Assembly (NCBI RefSeq): GCF_000420845.1
Contig: NZ_ATVS01000001.1
Span: forward strand, 219,890-283,889
From: Butyrivibrio sp. AE3009
Lineage (GTDB): Bacteria; Bacillota; Clostridia; Lachnospirales; Lachnospiraceae
DNA: 64,000 nt
Reading direction: 5' to 3'
Shown here: positions 43,822-52,799 of the stretch, piece by piece
How the letters are laid out: the number at the start of each line of letters is the position of its first letter
How positions within the stretch are numbered: the first letter of the stretch is position 1
Program-made: the position numbers and the translations under genes
Notes under the pieces: generated by a model
The model's input: only the letters and a program-made list of their open reading frames with translations
Databases searched by the model: none
What the model was told of the DNA's origin: nothing

Positions 43822-44088
43822 TTACTTTCTGAGACCAAGATCAGCGATGAGCTTACGATAAGCCTCGATGTCCTTCTTCTTGAGGTAACCAAGAAGGCTA
43901 CGTCTCTGACCAACCATCTTAAGAAGACCTCTTCTTGAGTGGTGATCCTTAGGGTTCTTCTGAAGGTGCTCATTGAGCTCCTGAATTCTCTCTGTAAGGA
44001 TAGCTACCTGAACTTCCGGTGAACCTGTGTCTCCGGCCTTTCTGGCAAACTTGTTGATAACTTCTGTTTTCTTTTCCTTTGTAATCAT
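43822..44088 (-). CDS. rpsO: 30S ribosomal protein S15
   Basis: 88 residues with the family blocks [38 protein letters not shown]15 binds the central domain of 16S rRNA early in 30S assembly. The leader (44089-44213) is long enough for the autoregulatory RNA site known for S15 in other bacteria; its structure is not resolved here. Confidence 0.97.
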   Translation of the reverse strand: MITKEKKTEVINKFARKAGDTGSPEVQVAILTERIQELNEHLQKNPKDHHSRRGLLKMVGQRRSLLGYLKKKDIEAYRKLIADLGLRK

Positions 44089-44213
44089 GTTTTTCTCCTT
44101 TTAAATCTGTAATCCTGAAATCCGCCCGGTACACAGATGCGGTTGGAGTATCCAACATCCGAGTAAAGGGTAGTTTCTGTAACAATTGCGGACATTATGT
44201 CAGCAACTAAGAT

Positions 44214-44242
44214 ATACTAGCATAAAATTGCCACATTGTAAA
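44214..44242 (-). promoter_or_regulatory. Promoter of rpsO
   Basis: Minus strand TTTACA (44237-44242), 17-base spacer, TAGTAT (44214-44219), about 125 bases before the ATG, leaving a long leader. Confidence 0.6.
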
Positions 44243-44253
44243 GTAACGCTGTT

Positions 44254-44844
44254 TTAGCTGACTGCGTAGCTCTCTTTTTCAACAAGAGCATATATGTCTT
44301 TACCGGTCTTTTCTTCAAAATATGTTTTCAGAGCCATGACGGAATCCCATTTCTCCTGAGGGAAACTGCCATATCGACGTTTCACATCATTCATGCGATC
44401 CTCAACGCTCACGACGCCTTCACTACCCGACAGTGCATCACAGATCTGGATCAGCCTGTCGTATTCATCAAGTGAAATCTTACCAAGCTCTGCAACGATG
44501 AGTTCGTATTCTTCCTCGGAAGTATCCGCCCTGCCGATATACTCATCTATTCTCATGTTGTTAAAAGAGTGGGTAAGGCATATTCTTGCCACCTCATCAT
44601 ATCCAAGGGACATCATATATGAATAGCCGTCCGAGACATGCCCCAGATGTCTTACTCCAAACTTTCTTCCGATGTCATGGAGAAGTCCTAAGATATAAGC
44701 CTTCTCAGGGTCCATATCACCGCATCCTAAAGCTATTCTCTCAGCACAATGAGCAGCCACACGGCTGTGATTCCCCCAGGGCCCGGGATTACACTTTTCT
44801 GCTTCAGCCAAAAGTTTCTCTGCTTCTGATCTTGTAGGTAACAT
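44254..44844 (-). CDS. HD domain phosphohydrolase (paralog 1)
   Basis: 196 residues from the ATG that follows GAAGGGGG. The HD metal motif is LLHDIGRK (about 54-61), with an earlier His in NHSRVAAHCAERIA and a later LTHSF, the expected metal-binding order. Members hydrolyse nucleotides or phosphoesters. It is clearly related to the protein at 45732-46355 (shared LPTxxEA start, NPGPW, DPEKAYI, LGLLHDIGR and ICLTHS). It lies 11 bases after a methyltransferase gene and is likely co-transcribed with it. Confidence 0.88.
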   Translation of the reverse strand: MLPTRSEAEKLLAEAEKCNPGPWGNHSRVAAHCAERIALGCGDMDPEKAYILGLLHDIGRKFGVRHLGHVSDGYSYMMSLGYDEVARICLTHSFNNMRIDEYIGRADTSEEEYELIVAELGKISLDEYDRLIQICDALSGSEGVVSVEDRMNDVKRRYGSFPQEKWDSVMALKTYFEEKTGKDIYALVEKESYAVS

Positions 44845-44855
44845 ACAATCCCCCT

Positions 44856-45656
44856 TCAATGCTTAGTTCCTTTTGCGATGAGCATTCCATACTCTTTTGG
44901 TAAATCAATGGTTCCATTAATTGCATGTCCCTTAAGTATCTCAGTAATCTTATTCACAGGAACATCCAATATTGCCTTGAAAGACGCAAGACTGCACAAA
45001 TATCCTACCAGATCATCTATGTCCGTTATATGAAGTGAATCCTCATAGATCCTTGTTTCAACTTCTTCAAAAGCCGATCTTAAAATACCCTCACCATTTT
45101 GCATTGTGAAGTTATGGTTCGGTTTAAAACTTTCACCGCCAAGCTCAAACCACTCCGCAAGCTTGTCAGTAAAGTTATTCTCACCTAAAGTTGTGGTGTA
45201 AAACGCCCCATCAGCCCTAAGTACTCTGCGCACTTCACTGATTCCTTTATTGATGTCCGGCACGTGATACAGCATGGAATTAGCTATAACCATGTCAAAA
45301 GAGTTATCTTCAAAGGGGAGATTCTGTATATCTGCCAGTCTGTACTCTATATTCTCTCTTTCTCCCAGATTCTCTTTAGCTGTAGCAAGCATCCCCTCTG
45401 ATAAGTCAGTCATAACAAGCTTACCGAACCTTGATAATAATTCGTCGCGCCCTAACCAAATACTACCTGTGCCACAGCCCAGTTCCAAAACCTTCATGCC
45501 TTCATTTATTTCATAATTGGATACAGTCCAATTACCATATCCCAGCTTATTAGTGGAATACTTATCATGAAAATTCAGTCTCGTATCCAATCCTTTGGAA
45601 GTAGCATACTGCTCCTTTACTGCTGCCGAATCATTTGAACTACCAATTTTCATCAT
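44856..45656 (-). CDS. Class I SAM-dependent methyltransferase (paralogous module 1)
   Basis: 266 residues. Motif I VLELGCGTGSIWLGR (about 54-68), the acidic residue in VMTDLSEGML, and motif II FDMVIANSMLYHVPDI are present. The acceptor is unknown. Its promoter is of the MerR type with a 19-base spacer. It is 11 bases ahead of an HD-domain gene. A second, distinct methyltransferase-HD pair lies just upstream (45732-47162). Confidence 0.9.
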   Translation of the reverse strand: MMKIGSSNDSAAVKEQYATSKGLDTRLNFHDKYSTNKLGYGNWTVSNYEINEGMKVLELGCGTGSIWLGRDELLSRFGKLVMTDLSEGMLATAKENLGERENIEYRLADIQNLPFEDNSFDMVIANSMLYHVPDINKGISEVRRVLRADGAFYTTTLGENNFTDKLAEWFELGGESFKPNHNFTMQNGEGILRSAFEEVETRIYEDSLHITDIDDLVGYLCSLASFKAILDVPVNKITEILKGHAINGTIDLPKEYGMLIAKGTKH

Positions 45657-45688
45657 GTTTTCCTCCTGTTGTCATATTGTATGTTCAT

Positions 45689-45719
45689 ATGGTAAAGGCA
45701 GCCCCAAGGGCCGAGTCAA
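45689..45719 (-). promoter_or_regulatory. MerR-type promoter with 19-base spacer
   Basis: Minus strand TTGACT (45714-45719), 19 bases, TACCAT (45689-45694). CCCTTGGGG begins 3 bases after TTGACT, the same place as in the promoters at 14322 and 63162. It drives the methyltransferase-HD pair. Confidence 0.7.
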
Positions 45720-45731
45720 CTACTTTTTTTA

Positions 45732-46355
45732 TTATTTTACCGGAGGCTTCCAGGGCTTAGGTGTCAAAAGAGTTGTCTTTCCAATATCGGGAAGTACATC
45801 GTAAACCGAGCATCCCATCCTGCTTTCAAAGTATTCCTTGATACTAAAGGCCACTTCCCAGCCCTTAATGTAACCTTCCATGATTCCGTATCTTCTTGTG
45901 ACATCCACGAATCTCTTTTCAAGGATTACAAATCCATAATCCACCGCCAGGGAGTCACACAGCTGAATAAGCTTATCATAATCATCAGCTTCGCAGTCCA
46001 TGATATAAGCCTTTATTGCCTTCTCATGCCGGGTTTCCGGTTCATAATCAAACTCATCCTTCATCAAAAGATAGGAATGAGTCATGCAGATTCTTGCTGC
46101 TTCATCCCAGCCCTTTTCCATGCAGTATTTATAGCCGTCATAAACATGTGTGGGGATATCGGTTATACCGGCCCTTCTGCCTATATCGTGCATTAGACCT
46201 ACTATATAGGCCTTCTCAGGATCCAGCCCCGGCACCTTCTCAGCGATATTTCCGGCTGCGATTCCGGTATTCATGGAGTGCTTGACCCAGGGGCCGGGAT
46301 TAAGCTGTCCTGCTATCTCAAGTTCCTTTAGTGCCTCATCTATTGTTGGTAACAT
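45732..46355 (-). CDS. HD domain phosphohydrolase (paralog 2)
   Basis: 207 residues. HD motif LMHDIGRR (about 54-61), preceded by KHSMNTGIAAGNIA and followed by CMTHSYLLM. It shares many blocks with the protein at 44254-44844 and its length and ends are comparable. It is 30 bases downstream of a methyltransferase gene, repeating the methyltransferase-HD order of the neighbouring module. Substrate unknown. Confidence 0.88.
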   Translation of the reverse strand: MLPTIDEALKELEIAGQLNPGPWVKHSMNTGIAAGNIAEKVPGLDPEKAYIVGLMHDIGRRAGITDIPTHVYDGYKYCMEKGWDEAARICMTHSYLLMKDEFDYEPETRHEKAIKAYIMDCEADDYDKLIQLCDSLAVDYGFVILEKRFVDVTRRYGIMEGYIKGWEVAFSIKEYFESRMGCSVYDVLPDIGKTTLLTPKPWKPPVK

Positions 46356-46385
46356 CTTCCTTCTCCTTCCCCCGAAAGTACATCA

Positions 46386-47162
46386 TCACTTTTTTCTTAT
46401 ATACCAGCTGTAACCGTAGAAGATAAGATTCTTTTGTTCTCCGCCAAAAATAGGCGCAAGTGTCTCCAGCATCCATTCTCTGGCCTCTTCAGTGCTGATG
46501 TTTCCGTTTTCTATCTGTGCATTAACATTTGACTGGATCAGCATGAAATCCACAAATTTCTCAAGGTCGAAGGAATACTCCATGTCATATTCAGTCTGCT
46601 TCTCCATGAGGAAGCCTTCGGGAAGATCCTCCTGAGTCCACTTGTTCTCTTTCCTTGGTGGCTTGGGGAATTTCTTCAGATACTCGTTCTGATACCACTG
46701 TGTGTAGGCGCCATTTCCTGCCATTCTGTCGGTGATTCCAAAATCATAAATAACGATGACTCCATTGCTCTTAAGAACCTGAGCCATATTTGCCATGAAT
46801 CTCTTCTCATCCACCCAGTTGATGCAGCCTGCAGCAGTTACGATATCATACTTTTCTTCAGGAATCTTAGTCTCCTCTGCCCCTGCAACATAGAAAGATA
46901 ACGCAGAATCCTCTGCATACAGCTCCTTGCATACTTCAACCATGGCATCTGCGATGTCCGTTCCTGTTACCTTATCACAGATAAGCCTAAGGGCCTTGGT
47001 AGAAAGTCCTGCTCCGCAGCCCACATCAAGACCGTTTCCAAATACATAGTCTTCGCCCAGACCTAAATCTACCTTCAGCTGCTCTATTACCGATTTGTGA
47101 AGCCAGGGTCTCTTAGCATACCCCAATGCAATTCTCTTTGAATCAAATGACTTATTGTTCAA
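46386..47162 (-). CDS. Class I SAM-dependent methyltransferase (module 2)
   Basis: 258 residues. Motif I GLDVGCGAGLSTKALR (about 43-58), VTGTDIADAMV, and motif II YDIVTAAGCINWV are clear. The C-terminal half (LIFYGYSWYIRKK at the end) fits a small-molecule methyltransferase group of Firmicutes. It begins right after the lipoprotein gene and precedes the second HD gene. It is not close in sequence to the methyltransferase at 44856, so the modules share an architecture more than identical parts. Confidence 0.9.
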   Translation of the reverse strand: MNNKSFDSKRIALGYAKRPWLHKSVIEQLKVDLGLGEDYVFGNGLDVGCGAGLSTKALRLICDKVTGTDIADAMVEVCKELYAEDSALSFYVAGAEETKIPEEKYDIVTAAGCINWVDEKRFMANMAQVLKSNGVIVIYDFGITDRMAGNGAYTQWYQNEYLKKFPKPPRKENKWTQEDLPEGFLMEKQTEYDMEYSFDLEKFVDFMLIQSNVNAQIENGNISTEEAREWMLETLAPIFGGEQKNLIFYGYSWYIRKK

Positions 47163-47175
47163 TTATCCATACCTC

Positions 47176-47637
47176 TCAATTCCAAAATTCATATCCCAAT
47201 TCATCAATATAATCGGGCACCTTTATTTCTTTCCCCTTCGTATCAATTGCTCTGTAAAAGAAAGGCTGATTCATAAGCTCCACAGAATCATCGAATTCCA
47301 TGAGGAAATTATTATCAGTATCATCCTTAAGCGTATATATTCTCACATTCTTGTAATCCGGGTCAGCAACAGATGAACTGTTTTCATCCTGAATGACATA
47401 GCCTACACAGCCGTCGATATATTTGGTATTAAAAGCATTGTTGATCGTTCCGTAGCCAATGTAGGATCTGCCGTTGTACTCTATCATTCCAAACAGAGCG
47501 TCATCACTCTCCGTGTCTTCAAAGGTTCCGAGTTCAAATGCAATGGCATCATCGGGTAATGCCGGATATTCTATCCTTCCGCAGCCCGAAATAGTTAATA
47601 TACCTGCCAGCAAAGCTATGCAGGCTCTTGTCTTCAT
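47176..47637 (-). CDS. Small lipoprotein of unknown function
   Basis: 153 residues. Positively charged start (MKTR), hydrophobic core, and the lipobox LTISGC put a lipidated Cys at about residue 19. The mature part is acidic with possible beta structure (SYIGYGTINNAF, CVGYVIQDENSS). No family is recognised. The ATG at 47637 follows GCAGGAG; a version from 47655 would include this site. Confidence 0.75.
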   Translation of the reverse strand: MKTRACIALLAGILTISGCGRIEYPALPDDAIAFELGTFEDTESDDALFGMIEYNGRSYIGYGTINNAFNTKYIDGCVGYVIQDENSSSVADPDYKNVRIYTLKDDTDNNFLMEFDDSVELMNQPFFYRAIDTKGKEIKVPDYIDELGYEFWN

Positions 47638-47692
47638 ACTCCTGCTTCCTTTCAAAACGTCTCATTACCTCCTGTAAATGATGTTAATGTCT

Positions 47693-48913
47693 TCAAGACG
47701 TAGCCAGTAAAATCCTGCTCTCTCTAAGGGTCTTGGACTGGTCATAATCGTATTCTATAGTGTTGATGTTGGCGTGGGGATATAACTGGCGAAGCTTCTT
47801 AAGTACGCCTCTCTCTGCCACATGGCTTACAAGGCAGCCAAAGGGATGAACGATAAGTATCTTGTCATAGCCCTGCTCTATCATGTGCATGGCCTCTGCC
47901 ATAACGAGCCAACCATCGCCTATGTTGTAATATTCGCTGAGAATATCCACTGACTTTTTTCTCATCTCCTCAAAACTTCCGTCCGCATAAAAGCCGTTCT
48001 TTTCAAGAAGACTACTCATTTTGTGCTGCATTCCCTTGAGATAATCGATTATCTTCTGGTAAATCGTAAGCTCAGCCTTGGAAGCGTTGTTAAGTTCCGC
48101 GGACTTCATTTCAGTGAACATGACATAGGTACAGTAATTCAAAAAGCCTTCCATTCTGTATTCCATGCCGTTGTCAGCAAGGAACTGCTCCAAATGCCTG
48201 TTTCCTATGGGTGAGCACTTGATGTATATCTCTCCTGAAATACCAACTCTGGTGAGTTTTTTCTCGTCACGGGAAAAACGTTCTATCTTGAGGAAATCGT
48301 CTATGATCTCCTGATATCTTTTTTCCCTGAAAAAGAGGTTCTTGCCCGCTGCTATGTCAGCGGAAATCCTCTTATTCCAATCGTCGTAGATACATTTAGC
48401 CTGCCCGTGAATCTTCTCATAGGGTCTTGTCTGCTGATACAGTGTCATCAACAGATCGCCGTAACATACCGCTGCAATGGCGCCGAACAGCATCTTAGGA
48501 CCGATCTTAAAGCCCGGATGAGCTTCAGAGCCTCTGAAATTCAATGACAGAACCGGAATCCTATATCCGCTTTTCTTGACACACTGAATGATCAGGTCGT
48601 AGTAATTACCTGCTCTGCAGGCGCCTCCCGCCTGAGGTTCAAGGATAGCCATATGCTCCTTGTCCGTATTATCTGATTCAATATGAGCCATGAGATTGCC
48701 GATGATATCCATTGCACAGGTGCAATATCCGGAATTAACAAGAGACAGCATATTGTCCGGAAATTCATAATATTCCGGAACAATATCCAGCTTGTAGCCG
48801 CCAAGTCCAAAGGCAGCAATGAGAAAATCATTATGATAATGGAGCATGTCAGGCATATAGATAGTATGTGTCTTCTTCATGCTCCTTGAGAAAATCGTAT
48901 TATCTTTGTTCAT
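47693..48913 (-). CDS. Stand-alone CoA-dehydratase-activase-like protein
   Basis: 406 residues. It resembles the C-terminal module (DUF2229-like) of large 2-hydroxyacyl-CoA dehydratase activase-type proteins: MLHYHNDFLIAAFGLGGYKL, CTCAMDIIGNL, EPQAGGACRAGNYYDLI, and HPFGCLVSHVAERGVL. Several Cys (about 64, 66, 99) could bind an iron-sulfur cluster. The ATPase half (BcrAD/BadFG) is not present in this window. Function is unknown; a role in radical-enzyme or corrinoid-type activation is only suggested by family. Start ATG follows GGGAAG. Confidence 0.7.
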   Translation of the reverse strand: MNKDNTIFSRSMKKTHTIYMPDMLHYHNDFLIAAFGLGGYKLDIVPEYYEFPDNMLSLVNSGYCTCAMDIIGNLMAHIESDNTDKEHMAILEPQAGGACRAGNYYDLIIQCVKKSGYRIPVLSLNFRGSEAHPGFKIGPKMLFGAIAAVCYGDLLMTLYQQTRPYEKIHGQAKCIYDDWNKRISADIAAGKNLFFREKRYQEIIDDFLKIERFSRDEKKLTRVGISGEIYIKCSPIGNRHLEQFLADNGMEYRMEGFLNYCTYVMFTEMKSAELNNASKAELTIYQKIIDYLKGMQHKMSSLLEKNGFYADGSFEEMRKKSVDILSEYYNIGDGWLVMAEAMHMIEQGYDKILIVHPFGCLVSHVAERGVLKKLRQLYPHANINTIEYDYDQSKTLRESRILLATS

Positions 48914-48946
48914 TTATTACTTCCCACCAACACTACTTACAAAAAT

Positions 48947-48976
48947 AAGGCATTGGAATATTACTTCCAATGCCTT
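48947..48976 (-). terminator. Intrinsic terminator after the phosphomutase gene
   Basis: AAGGCATTGGAA (48947-48958) pairs perfectly with TTCCAATGCCTT (48965-48976). On the minus strand it runs into ATTTTTGT. It is 24 bases past the stop codon at 49000. Confidence 0.8.
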
Positions 48977-48999
48977 AAATCATATACAAACCTCAGGAA

Positions 49000-50694
49000 T
49001 TATTCAACACTATTTATCAGTGCAAAAATCTCTTCCTTGATCTTCTTATTGGTCTCAAGAGCATTCTCTCTGCTGTCCCTGTTGGAATAGAAGTAGAATT
49101 TGATCTTGGGCTCTGTTCCTGAAGGTCTTACAGCAAACCAGCTGCCGTTATCAAGGAACAGTCTGATGGCATTCTGAGGTGGAATATCCTCGAAGCCTTC
49201 AATATAATCGATAACCTTCTCAACCTTGGCTCCTGCAACCTCTGTAGGAAGGTTCTCTCTGAACCACTTCATCATACGCTGAATACGCTGTGCTCCGGGG
49301 ATTCCCTCAAGAACCATGTTGGGCTCATCCTCAGCAAAGAAACCGTACTTGGCATAAATCTCCTGAAGAACATCCCAAAGGGTCTTGCCCTGCTTGCGAT
49401 AATATGCTGCAGCCTCTGCAACAAGCATACCTGCTGAGATTCCGTCCTTATCACGGATATCCTCGCATACAGCATAACCTACAGACTCCTCATAACCAAA
49501 GAGGTAGGTGTATCCGTTCTCATGGAGGTAAGGAATCTTACCGCAGATGTTCTTGAAGCCTGTAAGGGTCTCAAACATCTCTACGCCGTAGGCCTTAGCC
49601 ATTATGGTTGAAAGGGTTGAAGTAACGATAGACTTAACCATTGCTCCCTTGGCAGGAAGTGTGCCTGCATCTTTTCTTCCCTCAAGGACATAATTAACAA
49701 GAATATATCCTGTCTGATTGCCGTTAAGAGGAATATAATTGCCCTTGTCATCTCTGATCTCGATAGCAAATCTATCGGAATCAGGGTCAGTAGCCATTAA
49801 CAGTTCAGCTCCAAATTCTCTTCCGTACTGCTCTGAGAGCTTAAATGCCTTGGGATCCTCAGGGTTGGGATATCCAACTGTAGTAAAATCAGGATCGGGA
49901 TTTTCCTGTTCAGGAACGATTTTCCAGTTGTTGAAGCCTCTGTCTGTCAGCATCTGTCTGAAAGGAATTGATCCGCAGCCGTTAAGAGGTGTGTAAACCA
50001 GCGGAATGGAAAGATCCAGCTCATCTCCCTCATGAATTGCCATACCCTCGATCTTATCAAGATATTCTCTGTCATATTCTTCACCGAGAACAATGATCTT
50101 GCCTGCTTTAACGCCCTCGTTAAAATCAGACTTCTTAATGCCGCTCCAGATGTCAACAGCGTTGATCTTCTCTGTCATTCCGTCAGCAACATCTGATGAA
50201 ACCTGACATCCGTCGTCCCAATAAGCCTTGTAGCCGTTATATTCCTTGGGATTATGTGATGCTGTGATGTTAATTCCTGAAACTGTTCCCAGTCTTCTGA
50301 TCATGAAAGCCAGCTCAGGAGTAGGGCGCAGATCCGGGAAGGTATAAACCTTGATGCCGTTAGCTGCAAAGATACCTGCTGCCAGCTGTGAGAATTCCTT
50401 GGAAAAATGTCTGGGATCATGGGCGATGATAACACCCTTCTCCATATTCTCTTTGCCTGATTCTACGATGTAGTCGGCAATACCCTGAGAAGCCTTACCA
50501 ACAGTAAAGAAGTTCATCATATTGGTTCCTGCACCAACCTTGCCGCGAAGACCTGCGGTACCAAATGCAAGATCCTGGTAAAAACGCTCCTCGATCTCCT
50601 TGTCGTTGTCTTTGATATTCAAAAGTTCAGCTTTGAGAGGATCGTTGTCCTCAAGATGTTCAAGCCATTCGTTGTATCTTGCTTTATAATCCAT
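49000..50694 (-). CDS. pgm: Phosphoglucomutase/phosphomannomutase family protein
   Basis: 564 residues. The phosphoserine loop TASHNPKEYNG (about 142-152), metal loop DPDSDR (about 305-310), sugar loop GYEESVGY (about 398-405), and phosphate loop RPSGTEPKIK are all present. It interconverts glucose-1- and glucose-6-phosphate or a related hexose phosphate. It seems to be its own unit, with a terminator after it and a long inverted repeat before it. Confidence 0.96.
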   Translation of the reverse strand: MDYKARYNEWLEHLEDNDPLKAELLNIKDNDKEIEERFYQDLAFGTAGLRGKVGAGTNMMNFFTVGKASQGIADYIVESGKENMEKGVIIAHDPRHFSKEFSQLAAGIFAANGIKVYTFPDLRPTPELAFMIRRLGTVSGINITASHNPKEYNGYKAYWDDGCQVSSDVADGMTEKINAVDIWSGIKKSDFNEGVKAGKIIVLGEEYDREYLDKIEGMAIHEGDELDLSIPLVYTPLNGCGSIPFRQMLTDRGFNNWKIVPEQENPDPDFTTVGYPNPEDPKAFKLSEQYGREFGAELLMATDPDSDRFAIEIRDDKGNYIPLNGNQTGYILVNYVLEGRKDAGTLPAKGAMVKSIVTSTLSTIMAKAYGVEMFETLTGFKNICGKIPYLHENGYTYLFGYEESVGYAVCEDIRDKDGISAGMLVAEAAAYYRKQGKTLWDVLQEIYAKYGFFAEDEPNMVLEGIPGAQRIQRMMKWFRENLPTEVAGAKVEKVIDYIEGFEDIPPQNAIRLFLDNGSWFAVRPSGTEPKIKFYFYSNRDSRENALETNKKIKEEIFALINSVE

Positions 50695-50735
50695 AGTTAT
50701 ACCTCCGTTAATTTATATTATATTTTACCATTAAT

Positions 50736-50823
50736 AGGTGCCTGTCCCCATTAACAAATTGTGAACAACACAGAATTCCGACAGACATTTACGTTCACAG
50801 TTTGTTGATGGGGACAGGCACCT
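50736..50823. repeat. Long inverted repeat with GGTGCCTGTCCCC ends
   Basis: The left arm begins AGGTGCCTGTCCCCATTAAC (50736 on) and the right arm (50793-50823) is its inverted copy with about 2 mismatches in 31. The loop is about 25 bases. Such ends are the kind seen in REP-like or MITE elements of Firmicutes. It separates ribF from pgm and may also end the ribF transcript. Confidence 0.7.
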
Positions 50824-50833
50824 TAATATCATC

Positions 50834-51742
50834 TCACTGCCTGGCAGCCTCAATATCGCTCTGTATCTGTTCTTTCAGCGCCTCAAGGCTATCAAACTTC
50901 ATCTCCGGTCTCACAAACCTCTCCAGCGCGATCCGTGCGTATTCTCCGTACACATCTTTATCAAAGTCATAGATATAGGTCTCAACACCAACCTTTTCCT
51001 TCTCGGAAATAGTGGGTTTTCTCCCTATATTGGTCATACCGCGATATTCTTTTCCATCAAGATATACCTTGCTGGCGTACACTCCAAAGGGCGGAAGAAG
51101 CTTATTCTCAGGCGGGATAACATTGACCGTGGGAACCCCGATGGTGTGACCGATATGATTGCCGTGTTCAATCTCACCGCCTACGCTGTACTCTCCACCA
51201 AGAAGCCTTTTTACCATGGCCATGTTGCCATCGGCTACTTCGTTCCTCACTCTTGTGGAGCTGACCTCATCGCCGTCGATACGTACCTTCTCAATAAGCT
51301 CCAGCTCGTAGCCACACTCCTTGGACAGGCTCCTTAAGAGGTGCTGATCGCCCCTTCCCTTGTCTCCGAAGGAAACATCGGTGCCGGCAGCTATGTACCC
51401 GGCATGAAGCTTCTCAACCAGTATCTTCTTAACAAAATCCTCCGGCGGTGTTGCGGCAGTCTCTGCTGTCAGCGGAAATTCAATGAGCACATCAATGCCA
51501 ATCTCTTCGAAGGCTTTCCTCTTCTCCTCCCTGGTAAAAAGCTGCCTGACCGCTTTCCCCAGAAAGAATTCTTCCGGCGACGGATCAAAGGTAAAAACCA
51601 CCGCCATAAGGTCATCCACCTTCTGCTCCAGAATATAATTAAGGAGCTTCCTGTGTCCCAAATGAATTCCGTCAAATTTGCCTATTGCAACGGCGCTTTT
51701 TCCGTCTATCTGAAATTCTGTTGTTCCTGAAATTATCTGCAT
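50834..51742 (-). CDS. ribF: Bifunctional riboflavin kinase/FAD synthetase
   Basis: 302 residues. N-terminal adenylyltransferase domain with AIGKFDGIHLGH (nucleotide loop) and C-terminal riboflavin kinase domain with GGEYSVGGEIEHGNHIGHTIGVPTVN-type blocks and GVYASKVYLDG. It turns riboflavin into FMN and FAD. Last gene of the rimP-to-ribF operon. The ATG at 51742 is preferred; a TTG lies one codon upstream. Confidence 0.95.
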   Translation of the reverse strand: MQIISGTTEFQIDGKSAVAIGKFDGIHLGHRKLLNYILEQKVDDLMAVVFTFDPSPEEFFLGKAVRQLFTREEKRKAFEEIGIDVLIEFPLTAETAATPPEDFVKKILVEKLHAGYIAAGTDVSFGDKGRGDQHLLRSLSKECGYELELIEKVRIDGDEVSSTRVRNEVADGNMAMVKRLLGGEYSVGGEIEHGNHIGHTIGVPTVNVIPPENKLLPPFGVYASKVYLDGKEYRGMTNIGRKPTISEKEKVGVETYIYDFDKDVYGEYARIALERFVRPEMKFDSLEALKEQIQSDIEAARQ

Positions 51743-51763
51743 CAATCTGTTTCTTTCGTAGGA

Positions 51764-52723
51764 TTATTTTTCAAAAAAGAATTTGTCCACATCGAAGGTC
51801 TTCTTTTTTGCGCTGTATCTGTATATGCCAAAGAAGGTGCCGTCTTCGCCGTATACTCTGAATTCGTTGCCTTCCTTGAACATCTCATCGTCATATTCGG
51901 TATCATTGACCCCATCGGGATTCTCATCCACCAGGTTGTCTTTCCTGAAGCTGTTGCCGTTTTCGAGAAGACCTCTTGCGGACGTTTTAACATGAATAGC
52001 ATCAAGGTCTCTGAAAATATACTCCGGGGACTCGATAATGTCCATAAGAGTGCCGTTATCTCTAAGCTCCTCAACCTTGGACAGCGGAATAGCCGTATCT
52101 ATTCCAAAGGCTCCCACTCTGGTTCTTGCCAGCTGAGCCATGGCGGCGCCGCAGCCAAGTGACAGTCCGATATCGTGACAAAGAGTTCTGATATAGGTTC
52201 CCTTGGAGCACTTAACCTCCATGGTAAAAACGTGCTCATCCCCAAGATGCTCATCATCCAGAATAGTGATCGCACTGATATGGACCTTTCTGGGCTTTCT
52301 CTCCACCTCAATTCCTTCACGGGCCAGCTCATAGAGCTTTTTGCCGTTCTGTTTGATAGCGGAATACATGGGAGGTATCTGATCGTAGTCACCCACAAAA
52401 GCCTGTACCGCTTCGCGAAGCTGCTCTCCGGTGACATTGACCTCTCTACTGTCAACCACAGTTCCGGACATATCCTGGGTGTCCGTGGTGACACCAAGCT
52501 TGCAAACTGCGATATACTCCTTATCATGATCTGTAAGCATCTCCACCAGCTTGGTTCCCGTTCCGAGACATACCACCAGAACTCCCACAGCGTCGGGATC
52601 CAAAGTTCCGGTGTGACCGATCTTTTTCTGCTTAAGTATTCCCCTTAATTTGGCCACAACATCGTTGGATGTAAATCCGGGCTCCTTGTAGATATTTATA
52701 AGTCCGTTATACTTATTTGCCAT
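51764..52723 (-). CDS. truB: tRNA pseudouridine synthase B
   Basis: 319 residues. NGLINIYKEPGFTSNDV start, catalytic Asp in GHTGTLDPDAVGVLVVC, and the family block KGTYIRTLCHDIGLSLGCGA. It makes pseudouridine 55 in the T loop of tRNA. The start at 52723 follows CAGGA, consistent with the family N-terminus; longer ORF versions are not supported. Confidence 0.96.
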   Translation of the reverse strand: MANKYNGLINIYKEPGFTSNDVVAKLRGILKQKKIGHTGTLDPDAVGVLVVCLGTGTKLVEMLTDHDKEYIAVCKLGVTTDTQDMSGTVVDSREVNVTGEQLREAVQAFVGDYDQIPPMYSAIKQNGKKLYELAREGIEVERKPRKVHISAITILDDEHLGDEHVFTMEVKCSKGTYIRTLCHDIGLSLGCGAAMAQLARTRVGAFGIDTAIPLSKVEELRDNGTLMDIIESPEYIFRDLDAIHVKTSARGLLENGNSFRKDNLVDENPDGVNDTEYDDEMFKEGNEFRVYGEDGTFFGIYRYSAKKKTFDVDKFFFEK

Positions 52724-52751
52724 TAAATCCTGTTTCTCCATTAAGAAAAAT

Positions 52752-52789
52752 AATCCCACCGGGATATCCTCAAATATCAAGGTGGGATT
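52752..52789 (-). terminator. Hairpin between nrnA and truB
   Basis: AATCCCACC (52752-52760) and GGTGGGATT (52781-52789) are perfect complements. On the minus strand TTATTTTTCTT follows, so it looks like an intrinsic terminator or attenuator inside the operon. Confidence 0.65.
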
Positions 52790-52799
52790 AAAGTCTGTA

